DNA of 64,000 nt from an uncultured Clostridia bacterium (GTDB lineage: Bacteria > Bacillota > Clostridia > Monoglobales > Monoglobaceae), in NCBI GenBank assembly GCA_910580105.1, contig CAJTWN010000001.1, positions 124,001 to 188,000 on the forward strand. Direction: 5' to 3'. The notes under the pieces are model-generated. The model was not told where the DNA came from and did not search any database. It was given only the letters and a program-made list of their open reading frames with translations. Below, one piece after another: positions 41,755 to 51,079 of this stretch. Each line of letters starts with the position of its first letter. Position 1 is the stretch's first letter. The position numbers and the translations under genes were made by a program.

Positions 41755-43008
41755 TTATTTTATCATCGTATAAATTGTATCTTCATCAAGGGAAACCGAT
41801 TGTGTTTCCCCCGTTTCCATGTTTTTCAAATCTGCTGTGCCGCGTTTGATTTCGTCTTCACCAAGAACCATTGTAAATTTTGCACCCAATTTATTGGCAT
41901 ATTTCATCTGTGCTTTGACGCTTCGTCCGCAGAGATCACTTTCGGCATGAATTCCTTTGCTGCGCAATGTAAAGACAAGTTTCTGGGTGAACATGTCTGC
42001 CTCTTCGCCAATAGAAGCAACATAAAGTGCTGGTGTTTGCTCTGTAACTGCCGAATACCCTTGATTTTTTAAGATTAAAATTAATCGTTCAAGGCCAATG
42101 GCAAAACCGATGCCCTCTGTTGGTTTGCCGCCCAATTCTTCTACAAGGCCATTGTAGCGCCCTCCGCCGCAGACAGTAGATTGTGCGCCGAGAGAGGAAG
42201 AGGTGATTTCAAATACGGTACGGGTATAATAATCCAGGCCGCGGACAATATTGGGATTTACCTGATAGGGAACCTTTAATGCGTCAAGATATGCTCTTGT
42301 TTTATCAAAGTGTTCCTGGCAATCTGCACAGAGATGGTCAATCATTTTTGGTGCATCTGCGGCAATTTCAGAACAAATTGGAGATTTGCAGTCAATAATG
42401 CGCATCGGGTTTTTATAAAGACGTTCCTTGCAGGTATCGCAAAGCTTATCTTCATACTGTTTGAAATATTCTACTAGTTTTTGATTATATTCTTTTTTAC
42501 AGACCGGACAGCCAATGCTGTTGAGATTCAAAACAAGGTCTTTTACATCGAGTTCTTCAAAAAATCTGAGTGCCAGTGTGATGACTTCAACATCGGTTGC
42601 ATCGGTTGTGCCGCCAAAACATTCTACACCAAATTGATGAAATTCACGCAGACGTCCGGATTGCGGTTTTTCATAGCGGTAACAGGAAATTAAATAATAC
42701 AGCTTTGTTGGCTGTGGATTTGCATAAAGAGAGTTTTCAATATAGCTTCTTACAAAAGAAGCAGTTCCTTCCGGGCGAAGGGTGATGCTGCGGCCGCCCT
42801 TATCTTCAAAGGTGTACATTTCCTTTTGAACCACATCCGTACTGTCCCCGACACCGCGTTGGAAGAGGGACGTGTCCTCAAAGACGGGAGTGCGCATTTC
42901 CTGATAGCCAAAAGCCGCACAAACGCGATGTGCTGCATCTTCAATTTTTCGCCAGAGCGGGGAATCTTGTGGCAGAATATCCTGCGTTCCCTTCGGTTTA
43001 TTTATCAT
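41755..43008 (-). CDS. hisS: Histidyl-tRNA synthetase
   Basis: 417 residues. The class II start is INKPKGTQDILPQDSPLW; the HisA motif RGLDYYTRTVFEI and motif 3 GIGFAIGLERLI are present, and a C-terminal anticodon-binding domain follows. GGAG lies nine bases before the ATG. hisS-aspS is a conserved Firmicutes pair. Here hisS follows the FAH-family gene by only three bases. Confidence 0.97.
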   Translation of the reverse strand: MINKPKGTQDILPQDSPLWRKIEDAAHRVCAAFGYQEMRTPVFEDTSLFQRGVGDSTDVVQKEMYTFEDKGGRSITLRPEGTASFVRSYIENSLYANPQPTKLYYLISCYRYEKPQSGRLREFHQFGVECFGGTTDATDVEVITLALRFFEELDVKDLVLNLNSIGCPVCKKEYNQKLVEYFKQYEDKLCDTCKERLYKNPMRIIDCKSPICSEIAADAPKMIDHLCADCQEHFDKTRAYLDALKVPYQVNPNIVRGLDYYTRTVFEITSSSLGAQSTVCGGGRYNGLVEELGGKPTEGIGFAIGLERLILILKNQGYSAVTEQTPALYVASIGEEADMFTQKLVFTLRSKGIHAESDLCGRSVKAQMKYANKLGAKFTMVLGEDEIKRGTADLKNMETGETQSVSLDEDTIYTMIK

Positions 43009-43011
43009 AGG

Positions 43012-43770
43012 TTATTTCTCCTTTATTGTATTTTTCAAAATGCCAATCCCCTCAATTTCAACTTCAACAACATCACCCGGCTGCATGGATCCGATACCGG
43101 AAGGGGTTCCGGTAGTGATAATATCGCCGGGGTAAAGTGTCATTATTTCTGATATAGTACTGACCAGAAAGGCAGTTTTGAAAATAAAATGTTTTGTATT
43201 GGACTGTTGTTTTATAGTGCCGTTTAAACGTGTCGTAATTGCAAGATGATCGGGATTGAGTTCTGTTTCGATCACGGGGCCGATGGGGGCGAATGTATTA
43301 AAACCTTTTGCCCGCGTCCATTGGACATCGCGGTTTTGCAAATCCCGTGCGGTAACATCATTCAGACAGGTATAGCCCAAAATATAATCCATGGCCTGTT
43401 CCTCGGAAACGGAAGAAGCAGTTTTCCCAATCACGATGGCAAGTTCACCTTCGTAATCTACTTGTTTGGATGAAGGTGGATAAAGAATGGTATCTTCCGG
43501 GCCGATGACAGCGGTCGGTGGTTTGAAAAACAGGGCCGGAAATTCAGGAAGGGTGAGATTCATTTCCTGCGCATGATCCGCATAATTGAGACCTACAGCC
43601 ACAATTTTTGAAGGCTGACAGGGAGGAAGAAGCCTAACCTCACTTAATGACACCTTTGTGTTTATCGGTATTCCACCTGCAAAAGGGGAGGTGTTCAGAA
43701 ATTGAATTGTATCATTTTTTAATATGCCATATTGACAGATTCCATTGTATTCAAAGCGGACATATTTCAT
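43012..43770 (-). CDS. Fumarylacetoacetate hydrolase family protein
   Basis: 252 residues. The FAH fold is shown by KIVAVGLNYADHAQEMN, the metal-binding acidic residues in DYEGELAIVIGK and GYTCLNDVTARDLQ, and the C-terminal GDIITTGTPSGIG loop. The family includes oxaloacetate decarboxylases, acylpyruvases and hydrolases, so substrate cannot be set; an acylpyruvase or oxaloacetate tautomerase/decarboxylase role is most common for this architecture. It overlaps ysxC by four bases and nearly abuts hisS, an odd metabolic insert in a translation operon. Confidence 0.88.
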   Translation of the reverse strand: MKYVRFEYNGICQYGILKNDTIQFLNTSPFAGGIPINTKVSLSEVRLLPPCQPSKIVAVGLNYADHAQEMNLTLPEFPALFFKPPTAVIGPEDTILYPPSSKQVDYEGELAIVIGKTASSVSEEQAMDYILGYTCLNDVTARDLQNRDVQWTRAKGFNTFAPIGPVIETELNPDHLAITTRLNGTIKQQSNTKHFIFKTAFLVSTISEIMTLYPGDIITTGTPSGIGSMQPGDVVEVEIEGIGILKNTIKEK

Positions 43771-44381
43771 TCTCCTTCGACCTCCTGAGGATGACTGATG
43801 GAACATAAATGATCAATGATTTCAAGAAGTTCCTCCCGGCCGGTTCTCTTCTCGGAAGAAAAGGGAAGAAGAAGGGCGCTGTCATCCAATTCAAGTGTAT
43901 TGTAAATTGTGGTAAGATTTTTTTCAATTTCTGACTTTTTGAGTTTATCCAGTTTGGTTGCAACAACCAGAGGATGATAGCCAAAACTGCGAATCCAGTT
44001 TATCATAGTAATGTCATCTTTAGATGGTTTATGCCGCGCATCTACCAATTGAATTACCTGTACCAAATTATAACGGTTTGATAGGTATTGTTCAATCATT
44101 TTGGCCCATTTTTCCTGCTCAGTTTTTGAAACTTTTGCATAACCATAACCGGGCAGGTCTACAAAACGATATTTTCCTGCAATATCATAGAAGTTTAACG
44201 TTGCTGTCTTACCAGGAGTTGCGCTGGTACGTGCCAGTTTATTTCGATTGGTTAAACAATTGATAAGGGAGGACTTTCCTACATTTGAACGGCCTGCAAA
44301 TGCGATTTCCGGAACAAGCGTATCCGGATATTGCTCTGGCCAGACAGCAGTCTGTAATAATTTTGCATCAATATATTCCAT
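43767..44381 (-). CDS. ysxC: Ribosome biogenesis GTPase YsxC (EngB)
   Basis: 204 residues. G1 is GRSNVGKSSL, then SATPGKT, DLPGYGYAKV, TKLDKLKK and an SSEKRTG-type G5. It is needed for late 50S assembly. AAAGGAGG lies upstream. lon-ysxC adjacency is conserved in Firmicutes; here the gap is 12 bases. Confidence 0.96.
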   Translation of the reverse strand: MEYIDAKLLQTAVWPEQYPDTLVPEIAFAGRSNVGKSSLINCLTNRNKLARTSATPGKTATLNFYDIAGKYRFVDLPGYGYAKVSKTEQEKWAKMIEQYLSNRYNLVQVIQLVDARHKPSKDDITMINWIRSFGYHPLVVATKLDKLKKSEIEKNLTTIYNTLELDDSALLLPFSSEKRTGREELLEIIDHLCSISHPQEVEGE

Positions 44382-44393
44382 AAATACCTCCTT

Positions 44394-46799
44394 TTATTGT
44401 GGTGACATTACTTGCCCGATATGATTATTTAACGGTTGCTCAACCATAATAAATCTGTCATTTTTTGAAGGACTTGCCACAGTTTTATTTGTAAGTGCGA
44501 TTTGAAGTACATCCTCCAGATTTTGTGCAAAAGTAAATTCTATGTTTTCTTTTACAACAGCAGGAAGTTCTTCATAGTCGGGTTTATTTTCAAAAGGAAT
44601 GATTATTTTTTTGATTCCCATCCGAAAGGCGGCAAGAGATTTTTCTTTCAGTCCGCCGATGGGCAGTACCCGGCCGCGCAGGGTAATTTCTCCTGTCATG
44701 GCAACATCGCTGCAGACAGGACGTTCTGTGAGGGCTGAAATCAGAGCGGTTGCCATAGTGATCCCGGCGGAAGGGCCATCTTTTGGGACAGCGCCTTCGG
44801 GAATATGAATATGGATGTCCTTCTTTTTATAAAAATCAGCAGGGATGGATAGCGCGGCAGTATGGGCACGGATATAGCTGTAGGCCGCCTTTGCTGATTC
44901 CTGCATTACATCACCCAAATTACCGGTTAGTTCCAGTTTTCCGGAGCCGGGCATGACATTAACTTCGATAAAAAGGGTGTCGCCGCCCGATTCTGTCCAG
45001 GCAAGTCCGGTGGCGATACCAATCTTATGTATATGATCATTTTTATCATAGTGATAAATTGGCTTTCCAAGATAATTTGAAAGGTTTTTCTGTGATATGC
45101 TGATTTTTTCCTTATTTGTTTCCACCAGTTCACGGGCAGCCTTCCGGCAGAGCGTAGAAATTTTCCGCTCCAAATTCCGGACACCGGACTCTCTGGTATA
45201 GCTGTCAACGATAAGTCTCAGCGCTGTAGGGGTAATATTGAAGTTGGAAGCGTTTAGTCCACAAATTTCTCGTTGTTTGGGAAGAAGATACTTTTTTCCA
45301 ATCTCCAGCTTTTCATCTGGCGTATACCCGCTGATTTCAATTACATCCATACGGTCGAGTAATGGACGGGAGAGGGTTTCCAAATTGTTCGCTGTGGTGA
45401 CAAACAAAACTTCTGATAAATCGAAGGGGAGTTCAATAAAGTGATCCCGAAAGTTCTTATTCTGTTCCGGATCCAGAACTTCCAACATGGCAGAGGCTGG
45501 GTCGCCACTGTAATCTTTGGACATTTTATCAATTTCATCAAATAGGATAAGCGGATTTTTGGTTCCGCATTTTTTTATCGCTTCTATAATGCGTCCGGGC
45601 ATTGCGCCGATATATGTTTTCCGGTGACCGCGGATCTCAGCCTCATTTTGTACACCACCAAGACTGATGCGCACGTATTTTCTGCCAAGTGCTTCTGCCA
45701 ATGACTTTGCAATAGAAGTTTTTCCGGTTCCGGGAGGCCCCGCAAGGCAGAGAATATTTGCTGGTGTCTTTTGTGAAAGCTGTTTTACTGCCAGATATTC
45801 CAAAATCCTCTCTTTTACTTTGTCGAGGCCATAGTGATCACGGTTCAGGATTTTTGCTGCCAGCTGAATATCGCAGTTTTCTTCATCTTTAATATCCCAT
45901 GGAAGGGATAAAATGGTCTCAATATAATTTTGAATAACACCATATTCCTGCGAATGAAAATTGGTGTTAAGCAAACGTTTGAATTCTTCTTCCAACTTGT
46001 CTTTTACATAGCTGGGAAGTGACCGGTTTTCCAATTGATTTCGGTATTTTCGTACATCGGATTCGGCGGTTTCATCATCCCCCAACTCTTCATGGATGAC
46101 TTTGAGTTTTTCACGAAGAATGTATTCTCTCTGATTTTTATCAACATTTTTCTGCACTTTTTCCATTATTGCTTTTTCTGCACTCAATATCTCTAATTCA
46201 TCAGACATAATTTTAAGCAGAAGTTCCAGTCTCGCCGTGACGTTGATTTCGTCTAAAACAGTCTGTTTATATTTGGGCTGAATAGGAAGATTTGCAGCAA
46301 CGCTGTCGGCCATTTCCCCCGGATCGTCAAATGAGAGAAGGGAAGCGATGGCTTCCGGTGAAAAGCGATCATAAAAATCCAGGAATTCCTGGGTTAGCCG
46401 TTGTAATCTGCGGATAAGAACCTGGACATATAATGGATCTTCGGCCGGAATATCCGGTTGTTTTTCGATTTCAACCTCAACAAAACGTTCCGTTGGACGG
46501 TATTCTGTGATTTTGCCGCGGTGTATACCTTCGACCAGGATGCGGATGTTTCCATCCGACAGGTTTAATATTTGTTTGATTTCAGAGATGGTACCGATTT
46601 TGGCCAAATCATCATAATCAGGATCTTCGATCAAAATTTCACTCTGATGACAGAGGTAGACCAGCTTATCGTGTTCCAGTGCATGCTTTACAGCGGCAAC
46701 GGATTTCGGGCGGCCCACATCAAAGTGCAAAACCATTCCCGGAAAGAGAGTAATTCCACGAAGTGGTACCAGCGGGAGTGTATATTTGCTTTTGGTCAT
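44394..46799 (-). CDS. lon: ATP-dependent protease LonA
   Basis: 801 residues. An N-terminal LON substrate domain (PLVPLRGITLFPGMVLHFDVGR) is followed by a coiled-coil region, an AAA+ module with Walker A GPPGTGKTS and Walker B LILFDEIDKM, and a proteolytic domain. The catalytic Ser is in KDGPSAGITMA and the Lys in GGLKEKSLAAFR. It degrades damaged and regulatory proteins. The start at 46799 follows AAAGGATGG; the frame extends 26 codons upstream into the promoter. It is first in the lon-ysxC-FAH-hisS-aspS-tyrS operon. Confidence 0.97.
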   Translation of the reverse strand: MTKSKYTLPLVPLRGITLFPGMVLHFDVGRPKSVAAVKHALEHDKLVYLCHQSEILIEDPDYDDLAKIGTISEIKQILNLSDGNIRILVEGIHRGKITEYRPTERFVEVEIEKQPDIPAEDPLYVQVLIRRLQRLTQEFLDFYDRFSPEAIASLLSFDDPGEMADSVAANLPIQPKYKQTVLDEINVTARLELLLKIMSDELEILSAEKAIMEKVQKNVDKNQREYILREKLKVIHEELGDDETAESDVRKYRNQLENRSLPSYVKDKLEEEFKRLLNTNFHSQEYGVIQNYIETILSLPWDIKDEENCDIQLAAKILNRDHYGLDKVKERILEYLAVKQLSQKTPANILCLAGPPGTGKTSIAKSLAEALGRKYVRISLGGVQNEAEIRGHRKTYIGAMPGRIIEAIKKCGTKNPLILFDEIDKMSKDYSGDPASAMLEVLDPEQNKNFRDHFIELPFDLSEVLFVTTANNLETLSRPLLDRMDVIEISGYTPDEKLEIGKKYLLPKQREICGLNASNFNITPTALRLIVDSYTRESGVRNLERKISTLCRKAARELVETNKEKISISQKNLSNYLGKPIYHYDKNDHIHKIGIATGLAWTESGGDTLFIEVNVMPGSGKLELTGNLGDVMQESAKAAYSYIRAHTAALSIPADFYKKKDIHIHIPEGAVPKDGPSAGITMATALISALTERPVCSDVAMTGEITLRGRVLPIGGLKEKSLAAFRMGIKKIIIPFENKPDYEELPAVVKENIEFTFAQNLEDVLQIALTNKTVASPSKNDRFIMVEQPLNNHIGQVMSPQ

Positions 46800-46848
46800 G
46801 TTCTTTGCCCATCCTTTCTGTTTTTTCTTATAATAATTACATCTTATC

Positions 46849-46877
46849 ATTATAACGCGAAAAACTACAAATAGCAA
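46849..46877 (-). promoter_or_regulatory. Promoter of the lon operon
   Basis: On the minus strand, TTGCTA (46877-46872), a 17-base spacer and perfect TATAAT (46854-46849), 49 bases before the lon start. No CIRCE or CtsR box was seen. Confidence 0.6.
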
Positions 46878-46895
46878 GCATTTTTTCTAACAAAA

Positions 46896-46921
46896 ATATC
46901 CCATCCGACTGGATGGGATAT
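46896..46921 (-). terminator. Terminator of the xerD-purD unit
   Basis: ATATCCCATCC pairs perfectly with GGATGGGATAT around a four-base loop. On the minus strand it is followed by TTTTTG, 41 bases after the purD stop. Confidence 0.85.
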
Positions 46922-46962
46922 GGATGATTGTTTCAAATAATTTCTATATAGAGAGTCAAAAA

Positions 46963-48231
46963 TTATTGATTCTTTTTGATTCCAATATCTTTCCGGTAAT
47001 GAACGTCCTGGAAATGGATCATATCCACGTATTGGTAGGCGGTCTGTATGGCATCATCCAGATTTTCACCCGTTGCAGTGATACCAAGAACCCGGCCGCC
47101 GTTTGTCAAAAAGACATTATTTTCACGTTTGGTTCCCGCATGGAAAACTACGGCTCCCATACTTTCAGCCTGTTTGATTCCCTCAATTGGATAACCGGTC
47201 TGATATTTTTGCGGATAGCCGCCGGAGGCAAGAATAACACATACAGCAGCATTATCTTCCCATTCGATATCAATTGAATCCAACCGCTCATCACACACTG
47301 CTTCGAAGATCTCTGACAAATCTGTTTTTAGACGGGGAAGGACAACCTGCGTTTCCGGATCACCAAAACGGCAATTGTACTCAATCACTTTTACACCATC
47401 CGGTGTTTTCATTAAGCCAAAATAGAGTACGCCCTTGAAGGTTCGTCCCTCTTTATTCATTGCCTCCATGGTGGGGAGGAAGATGTTCTCCATACATTCT
47501 TTTTCAAGTTCCGGTGTATAAATCCTGCTGGGAGAAAACGTTCCCATTCCGCCGGTATTTAAACCTTGGTCGTTGTCAAAAGCACGCTTGTGGTCTTGGG
47601 CTGAAACCATAGGTCTCATAGTTTTACCATCGGTAAAGGCCAGAACAGAAATTTCAGGACCGGTCAAAAATTCCTCAACAACAACGCGGCCGCCGGCAGC
47701 GCCGAATACCTTGTCGTCCATAATGTCATGGACAGCGGTTTCAGCCTCCGGGAAATCCTGGGCAATGATAACACCTTTGCCCAGCGCAAGGCCATCTGCT
47801 TTGATGACCACCGGATACTTATCCTGTGCTTTAATATAAGAAATTGCATCAGCGCTGTTTTCAAAAACTTCGTAATCAGCGGTGGGGATACGATATTTTT
47901 TCATTAAATCTTTGGAAAATGATTTACTGCCCTCAATAATTGCTGCCGCTTTATTGGGGCCGAAGGCTTTGAGGCCAGCTGCCTGAAAAGCATCCACCGC
48001 ACCGGCAACCAGCGGATCATCCGGAGCAACAACGGTGAGATCAATTTGATTTTCTTTTGCAAAAGAGACCAGGTTTTCAAAATCCATGACCTTTATTGGA
48101 ACACATTCAGCAAGTTCTGAAATGCCGCCGTTTCCGGGAGCACAATATATTTTATCCACCTTTTTACTCTGGTGAAGCTTCCATACGATGGCATGTTCTC
48201 TGCCGCCGCTTCCGATTACAAGTATTTTCAT
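46963..48231 (-). CDS. purD: Phosphoribosylamine-glycine ligase
   Basis: 422 residues. The ATP-grasp enzyme start is MKILVIGSGGREHAIVWKL; KADGLALGKGVIIA and the VIEYNCRFGDPETQVVLPRL signature follow. It catalyses the second step of purine synthesis, making GAR. AAAGGAG precedes the ATG at 48231. It is not in a pur cluster; it follows xerD by 28 bases and has its own terminator. Confidence 0.96.
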   Translation of the reverse strand: MKILVIGSGGREHAIVWKLHQSKKVDKIYCAPGNGGISELAECVPIKVMDFENLVSFAKENQIDLTVVAPDDPLVAGAVDAFQAAGLKAFGPNKAAAIIEGSKSFSKDLMKKYRIPTADYEVFENSADAISYIKAQDKYPVVIKADGLALGKGVIIAQDFPEAETAVHDIMDDKVFGAAGGRVVVEEFLTGPEISVLAFTDGKTMRPMVSAQDHKRAFDNDQGLNTGGMGTFSPSRIYTPELEKECMENIFLPTMEAMNKEGRTFKGVLYFGLMKTPDGVKVIEYNCRFGDPETQVVLPRLKTDLSEIFEAVCDERLDSIDIEWEDNAAVCVILASGGYPQKYQTGYPIEGIKQAESMGAVVFHAGTKRENNVFLTNGGRVLGITATGENLDDAIQTAYQYVDMIHFQDVHYRKDIGIKKNQ

Positions 48232-48259
48232 AGTGTATATCTCCTTTGTAGATGTAAAT

Positions 48260-49165
48260 TTATAACAGATTTTTTTGTTTTGCCCGTGGATGGGTATTTT
48301 GATAAACTTCATTCATACGTTTATTGAGAATGCGTTCATAAATTTGCGTGGAGGAAATATCGGTATGACCAAGCATTTCCTGGATTGATTTCAAATCTGC
48401 GCCATTCTCCAGCAGATGGACTGCAAAGGAATGACGCAAGGTGTGTGGTGTTATGGTTTTGGTTATACCAGCAGCATCCTGATATTGTTTCATGATTTTC
48501 CAAAATCCCTGACGGGTCAAAGGTTTGCCGTTCAAGTTCAAAAACAGAATATCAGTTGGAAGCTCGGCTCGCAGAAGATGGGGCCTAATCCGCTCTGTAT
48601 AGGCTTTGACAGCATCTCTGGCAATGGTATAAATAGGAATAATCCGCTCTTTTCCATTGTGCCGGCATGTAATGAAACCAACGCCGAGGTTGACATCATT
48701 TTCCCGAAGCGCAATTAGTTCGGATACGCGGATGCCTGTGGCATATAACATTTCGAGCATCGCTTTATCCCTATAACCTTTTGGGTCATTCGGTTTTGGC
48801 TGTTCCAAAAGCTTTTCCACTTCTGTATTGGTAAGAATTTGCGGCAGTTTTTTTTCAACCTTAAAACTGTGGACGTCCATGGTGGGATCCACGGAGACGA
48901 GATGTCTCATAAACAGGTATCTATACATTGAACGCACCGAAGCAAGTGTACGCGAGATGGTGGATGATGCTTTTCCGGAATTCCGGAGGTAGAGCAGATA
49001 ATTTAAAATGTCCGTATGGCCAGCATCAATTGGTGAAGAACTGCAATGTTCATTCATATACGATAAAAATTGTCCAATATCCCGCCGATAAGAATCCAGC
49101 GTATTGGATGAGACATGTTTTTCGTTTTTTAGGTATGCAAAATAATGCGAAATTGCTTCCTCCAT
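48260..49165 (-). CDS. xerD: Tyrosine recombinase XerD-like
   Basis: 301 residues. An N-terminal SAM-like core-binding domain is followed by the catalytic domain with Arg146 (ATGIRVSEL), Lys172, His241 and Arg244 (HTLRHSFAVH), His267 (LGHTD) and nucleophile Tyr276 (TQIYERI). It resolves chromosome dimers with XerC at dif. The full catalytic set and standard length argue for the housekeeping recombinase, not a phage integrase; no attachment site or mobile element is seen. The ATG at 49165 has AGAAGGGATG upstream. Confidence 0.93.
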   Translation of the reverse strand: MEEAISHYFAYLKNEKHVSSNTLDSYRRDIGQFLSYMNEHCSSSPIDAGHTDILNYLLYLRNSGKASSTISRTLASVRSMYRYLFMRHLVSVDPTMDVHSFKVEKKLPQILTNTEVEKLLEQPKPNDPKGYRDKAMLEMLYATGIRVSELIALRENDVNLGVGFITCRHNGKERIIPIYTIARDAVKAYTERIRPHLLRAELPTDILFLNLNGKPLTRQGFWKIMKQYQDAAGITKTITPHTLRHSFAVHLLENGADLKSIQEMLGHTDISSTQIYERILNKRMNEVYQNTHPRAKQKNLL

Positions 49166-49200
49166 AGTACATCCCTTCTTCTTCTTCATAATCCAAACTT

Positions 49201-49229
49201 ATTTTACATAAAAAATCTGTAATTTACAA
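49201..49229 (-). promoter_or_regulatory. Promoter of xerD-purD
   Basis: On the minus strand, TTGTAA (49229-49224), a 17-base spacer and TAAAAT (49206-49201). Confidence 0.55.
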
Positions 49230-49263
49230 GTATTATTTCAAATTTTTTTATTTTTTCTGACGT

Positions 49264-49911
49264 TTATCCCAAAAGAACACAGAGTTGTTTGATAAAGGTT
49301 GGCAAAATAAAGCTCTCTAAAAGGCTTCCAACTGTTGTAAGAAGCAAAAAGAGAAGAAAAGCAGTCAGAGTGTTCAGAATAATTTTGCTTTTATACTTAT
49401 AAAGGATGCCTTCCTTTCGCAGACGGCGGATTTCAAATGCCTGTATGAAGGCAAAAACGCTGTAAATTACAGTGGCGGAAAGATAAATGATGTTTTGCGG
49501 AAGCAGGGAAACGAGGGCAAAAAGGCTGCCGCCAAGCCCATAACATTTAACGATAAATGCGACCGTAAATCCGATTCGGAATCCCTTTGCAAAGAAATTT
49601 ATAAACAAAAGCGGAAGCAGAATGTAAAATAAGCTGACCGAAAGTATGAGTATACCCGTTTTCAAATTATTTACAAATGAAAGGGAAAATATCTGTACTT
49701 TTGATGCGCCGGTGAGCTGATAGCCTGAGATAAACTGCTCGATATATGTAAGCAGCGAATCTGTATCGGATGCGTTTTTAAAAATTGCAAACAGGGAACC
49801 GCCGGCAATACCTAAAATCAGGAAACCGGCAAGGGTAATATAGGTTTTTGCATTGGAGGAGAGGCTGTTTCCCAGAACTTCAATCCATTTTTGTCTGTGT
49901 TTCATTTTCAT
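49264..49911 (-). CDS. spoIIM: Stage II sporulation protein M
   Basis: 215 residues with about five transmembrane segments (approximately 27-48, 83-112, 115-130, 133-158 and 175-200). The pattern SSNAKTYITLAGFLILGIAGGSLF and the IKCYGLGGSLFAL region match the SpoIIM family. SpoIIM forms the DMP complex with SpoIID and SpoIIP that remodels septal peptidoglycan during engulfment. AAAGGGG precedes the ATG at 49911. It is divergent from the M42 gene, and a palindrome lies between them. Confidence 0.88.
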   Translation of the reverse strand: MKMKHRQKWIEVLGNSLSSNAKTYITLAGFLILGIAGGSLFAIFKNASDTDSLLTYIEQFISGYQLTGASKVQIFSLSFVNNLKTGILILSVSLFYILLPLLFINFFAKGFRIGFTVAFIVKCYGLGGSLFALVSLLPQNIIYLSATVIYSVFAFIQAFEIRRLRKEGILYKYKSKIILNTLTAFLLFLLLTTVGSLLESFILPTFIKQLCVLLG

Positions 49912-49935
49912 TTGTACCCCTTTCAAAATGGTTTA

Positions 49936-49951
49936 CCACATATATATGTGG
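49936..49951. promoter_or_regulatory. 16-base palindrome in the spoIIM/M42 divergent region
   Basis: CCACATATATATGTGG is a perfect inverted repeat located 25 bases from the spoIIM start and 41 bases before the M42 promoter. It could be an operator, or its CATATATA part could belong to a mother-cell sigma-E/K -10 element for spoIIM. Confidence 0.45.
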
Positions 49952-49991
49952 TTGTCCCGATTTTATGTCTACAAAACACTTGAAAAAAGAT

Positions 49992-50020
49992 TTGTAAGAT
50001 TTGGGAGAATGTGGTATACT
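49992..50020 (+). promoter_or_regulatory. Promoter of the M42 peptidase operon
   Basis: TTGTAA (49992-49997), a 17-base spacer and TATACT (50015-50020) with an extended TGG, 37 bases before the start. Confidence 0.55.
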
Positions 50021-50056
50021 ATCAATGTTAATTTTGAAAACAAACGGGGTAGAAAA

Positions 50057-51079
50057 ATGAACATTGAGGATAGAATGAAACGCTATACAGAGGCATTGGG
50101 GATTTCTGCCTTTGAGGAACCTTTTGCAAAACAACTGCTGGAAGAAATCCGGCCATTTTGTGATGTGGTTATACAGGACGATTTTGGGAATGTCATTGGG
50201 ATTCGGAACAGTAAAAAGAAGGGCGCAAAGAAATTGATGTTTGAGGCGCACATGGACAGAATCGGTCTGATGATTTCGCACGTCTGTGATGACGGCCGTC
50301 TCTCTTTTGTCAGTTTGGGCGGTATAGATGAAAGAATTTTGCCTTTTGCACGGGTTGAAATTTTTGCCCGGAATGAAAAAATTCCCGGTATTATCGCTTC
50401 GGATGTATGTGATGAAAAACGAAGCCTGAAAATGGACGAACTTTTTATAGATACCGGACGTCCGGCAGATGAGATTGTGAATAAAATCCGTCCGGGTGAT
50501 ACAGTGATACTGAAAGCAAAAACTGAAAATTTGTCCGGAAATACGCTTTGTGGTTCTGCAATGGATAATCGGGCCGGGGTGGCGGCAGTTGTTTCAGCCC
50601 TTGCTGATTTAAAAGAAGTTGCGCTTCCTTATAATTTATATTGTGTTTTTACGACCCAGGAAGAATTAGGGCTTCATGGCGCATTTACAGTGACACAAAA
50701 AATCAAACCGGATTTTGCAGTTGCGGTTGACGTAACTCATGGAATGACGCCGGATACCAAAGAAGAAATAGGTGTTTTTCCTTTGGGCAGCGGTGCGGTA
50801 ATCTGCCGGGGACCGAATTTTCATTATAGCTTAACAAAAAAACTGATTTCCCTGGCGAAAGAAAAAAGAATTCCCCACACAATTGAGGTGGCTGGCGGAC
50901 CCAGCGGAACAACGGCTTGGGCAATTCAAATTGGTGAAGGTGGAATTCCGGTGACACTTCTTTCGATTCCTCTTCGTTATATGCACACCAACGTTGAAAC
51001 GTTGGATGTTGGCGATGTTGCGGCGGTTCGTGATTTGCTGAAATACATTGCGGAAGGAGGAATGGAAAGTGAACAGTAA
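50057..51079 (+). CDS. M42 family metallo-aminopeptidase, catalytically complete
   Basis: 340 residues of the M42 (glutamyl aminopeptidase/endoglucanase-M) family. The di-metal site is intact: His65 and Asp67 in EAHMDRIG, bridging Asp170 in SAMDNRAG, the catalytic Glu202 and ligand Glu203 in TTQEELGLHGA, Asp225 in AVDVTHG and His310 in RYMHTNVE. Such enzymes form dodecameric tetrahedral particles that trim peptides in the cytoplasm. The ATG at 50057 has ACGGGG nearby; the frame extends far upstream without support. It is the first of three adjacent M42-like genes. Confidence 0.92.
   Translation: MNIEDRMKRYTEALGISAFEEPFAKQLLEEIRPFCDVVIQDDFGNVIGIRNSKKKGAKKLMFEAHMDRIGLMISHVCDDGRLSFVSLGGIDERILPFARVEIFARNEKIPGIIASDVCDEKRSLKMDELFIDTGRPADEIVNKIRPGDTVILKAKTENLSGNTLCGSAMDNRAGVAAVVSALADLKEVALPYNLYCVFTTQEELGLHGAFTVTQKIKPDFAVAVDVTHGMTPDTKEEIGVFPLGSGAVICRGPNFHYSLTKKLISLAKEKRIPHTIEVAGGPSGTTAWAIQIGEGGIPVTLLSIPLRYMHTNVETLDVGDVAAVRDLLKYIAEGGMESEQ

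Noticed and set aside
48260..49165. Phage or integrative-element integrase
   Set aside because: Length and motifs fit housekeeping XerD; no tRNA, attachment site, excisionase or mobile genes are adjacent.
49853..50056. Long N-terminal extension of the first M42 protein
   Set aside because: It overlaps spoIIM, the palindrome and the promoter; the family start is at 50057.
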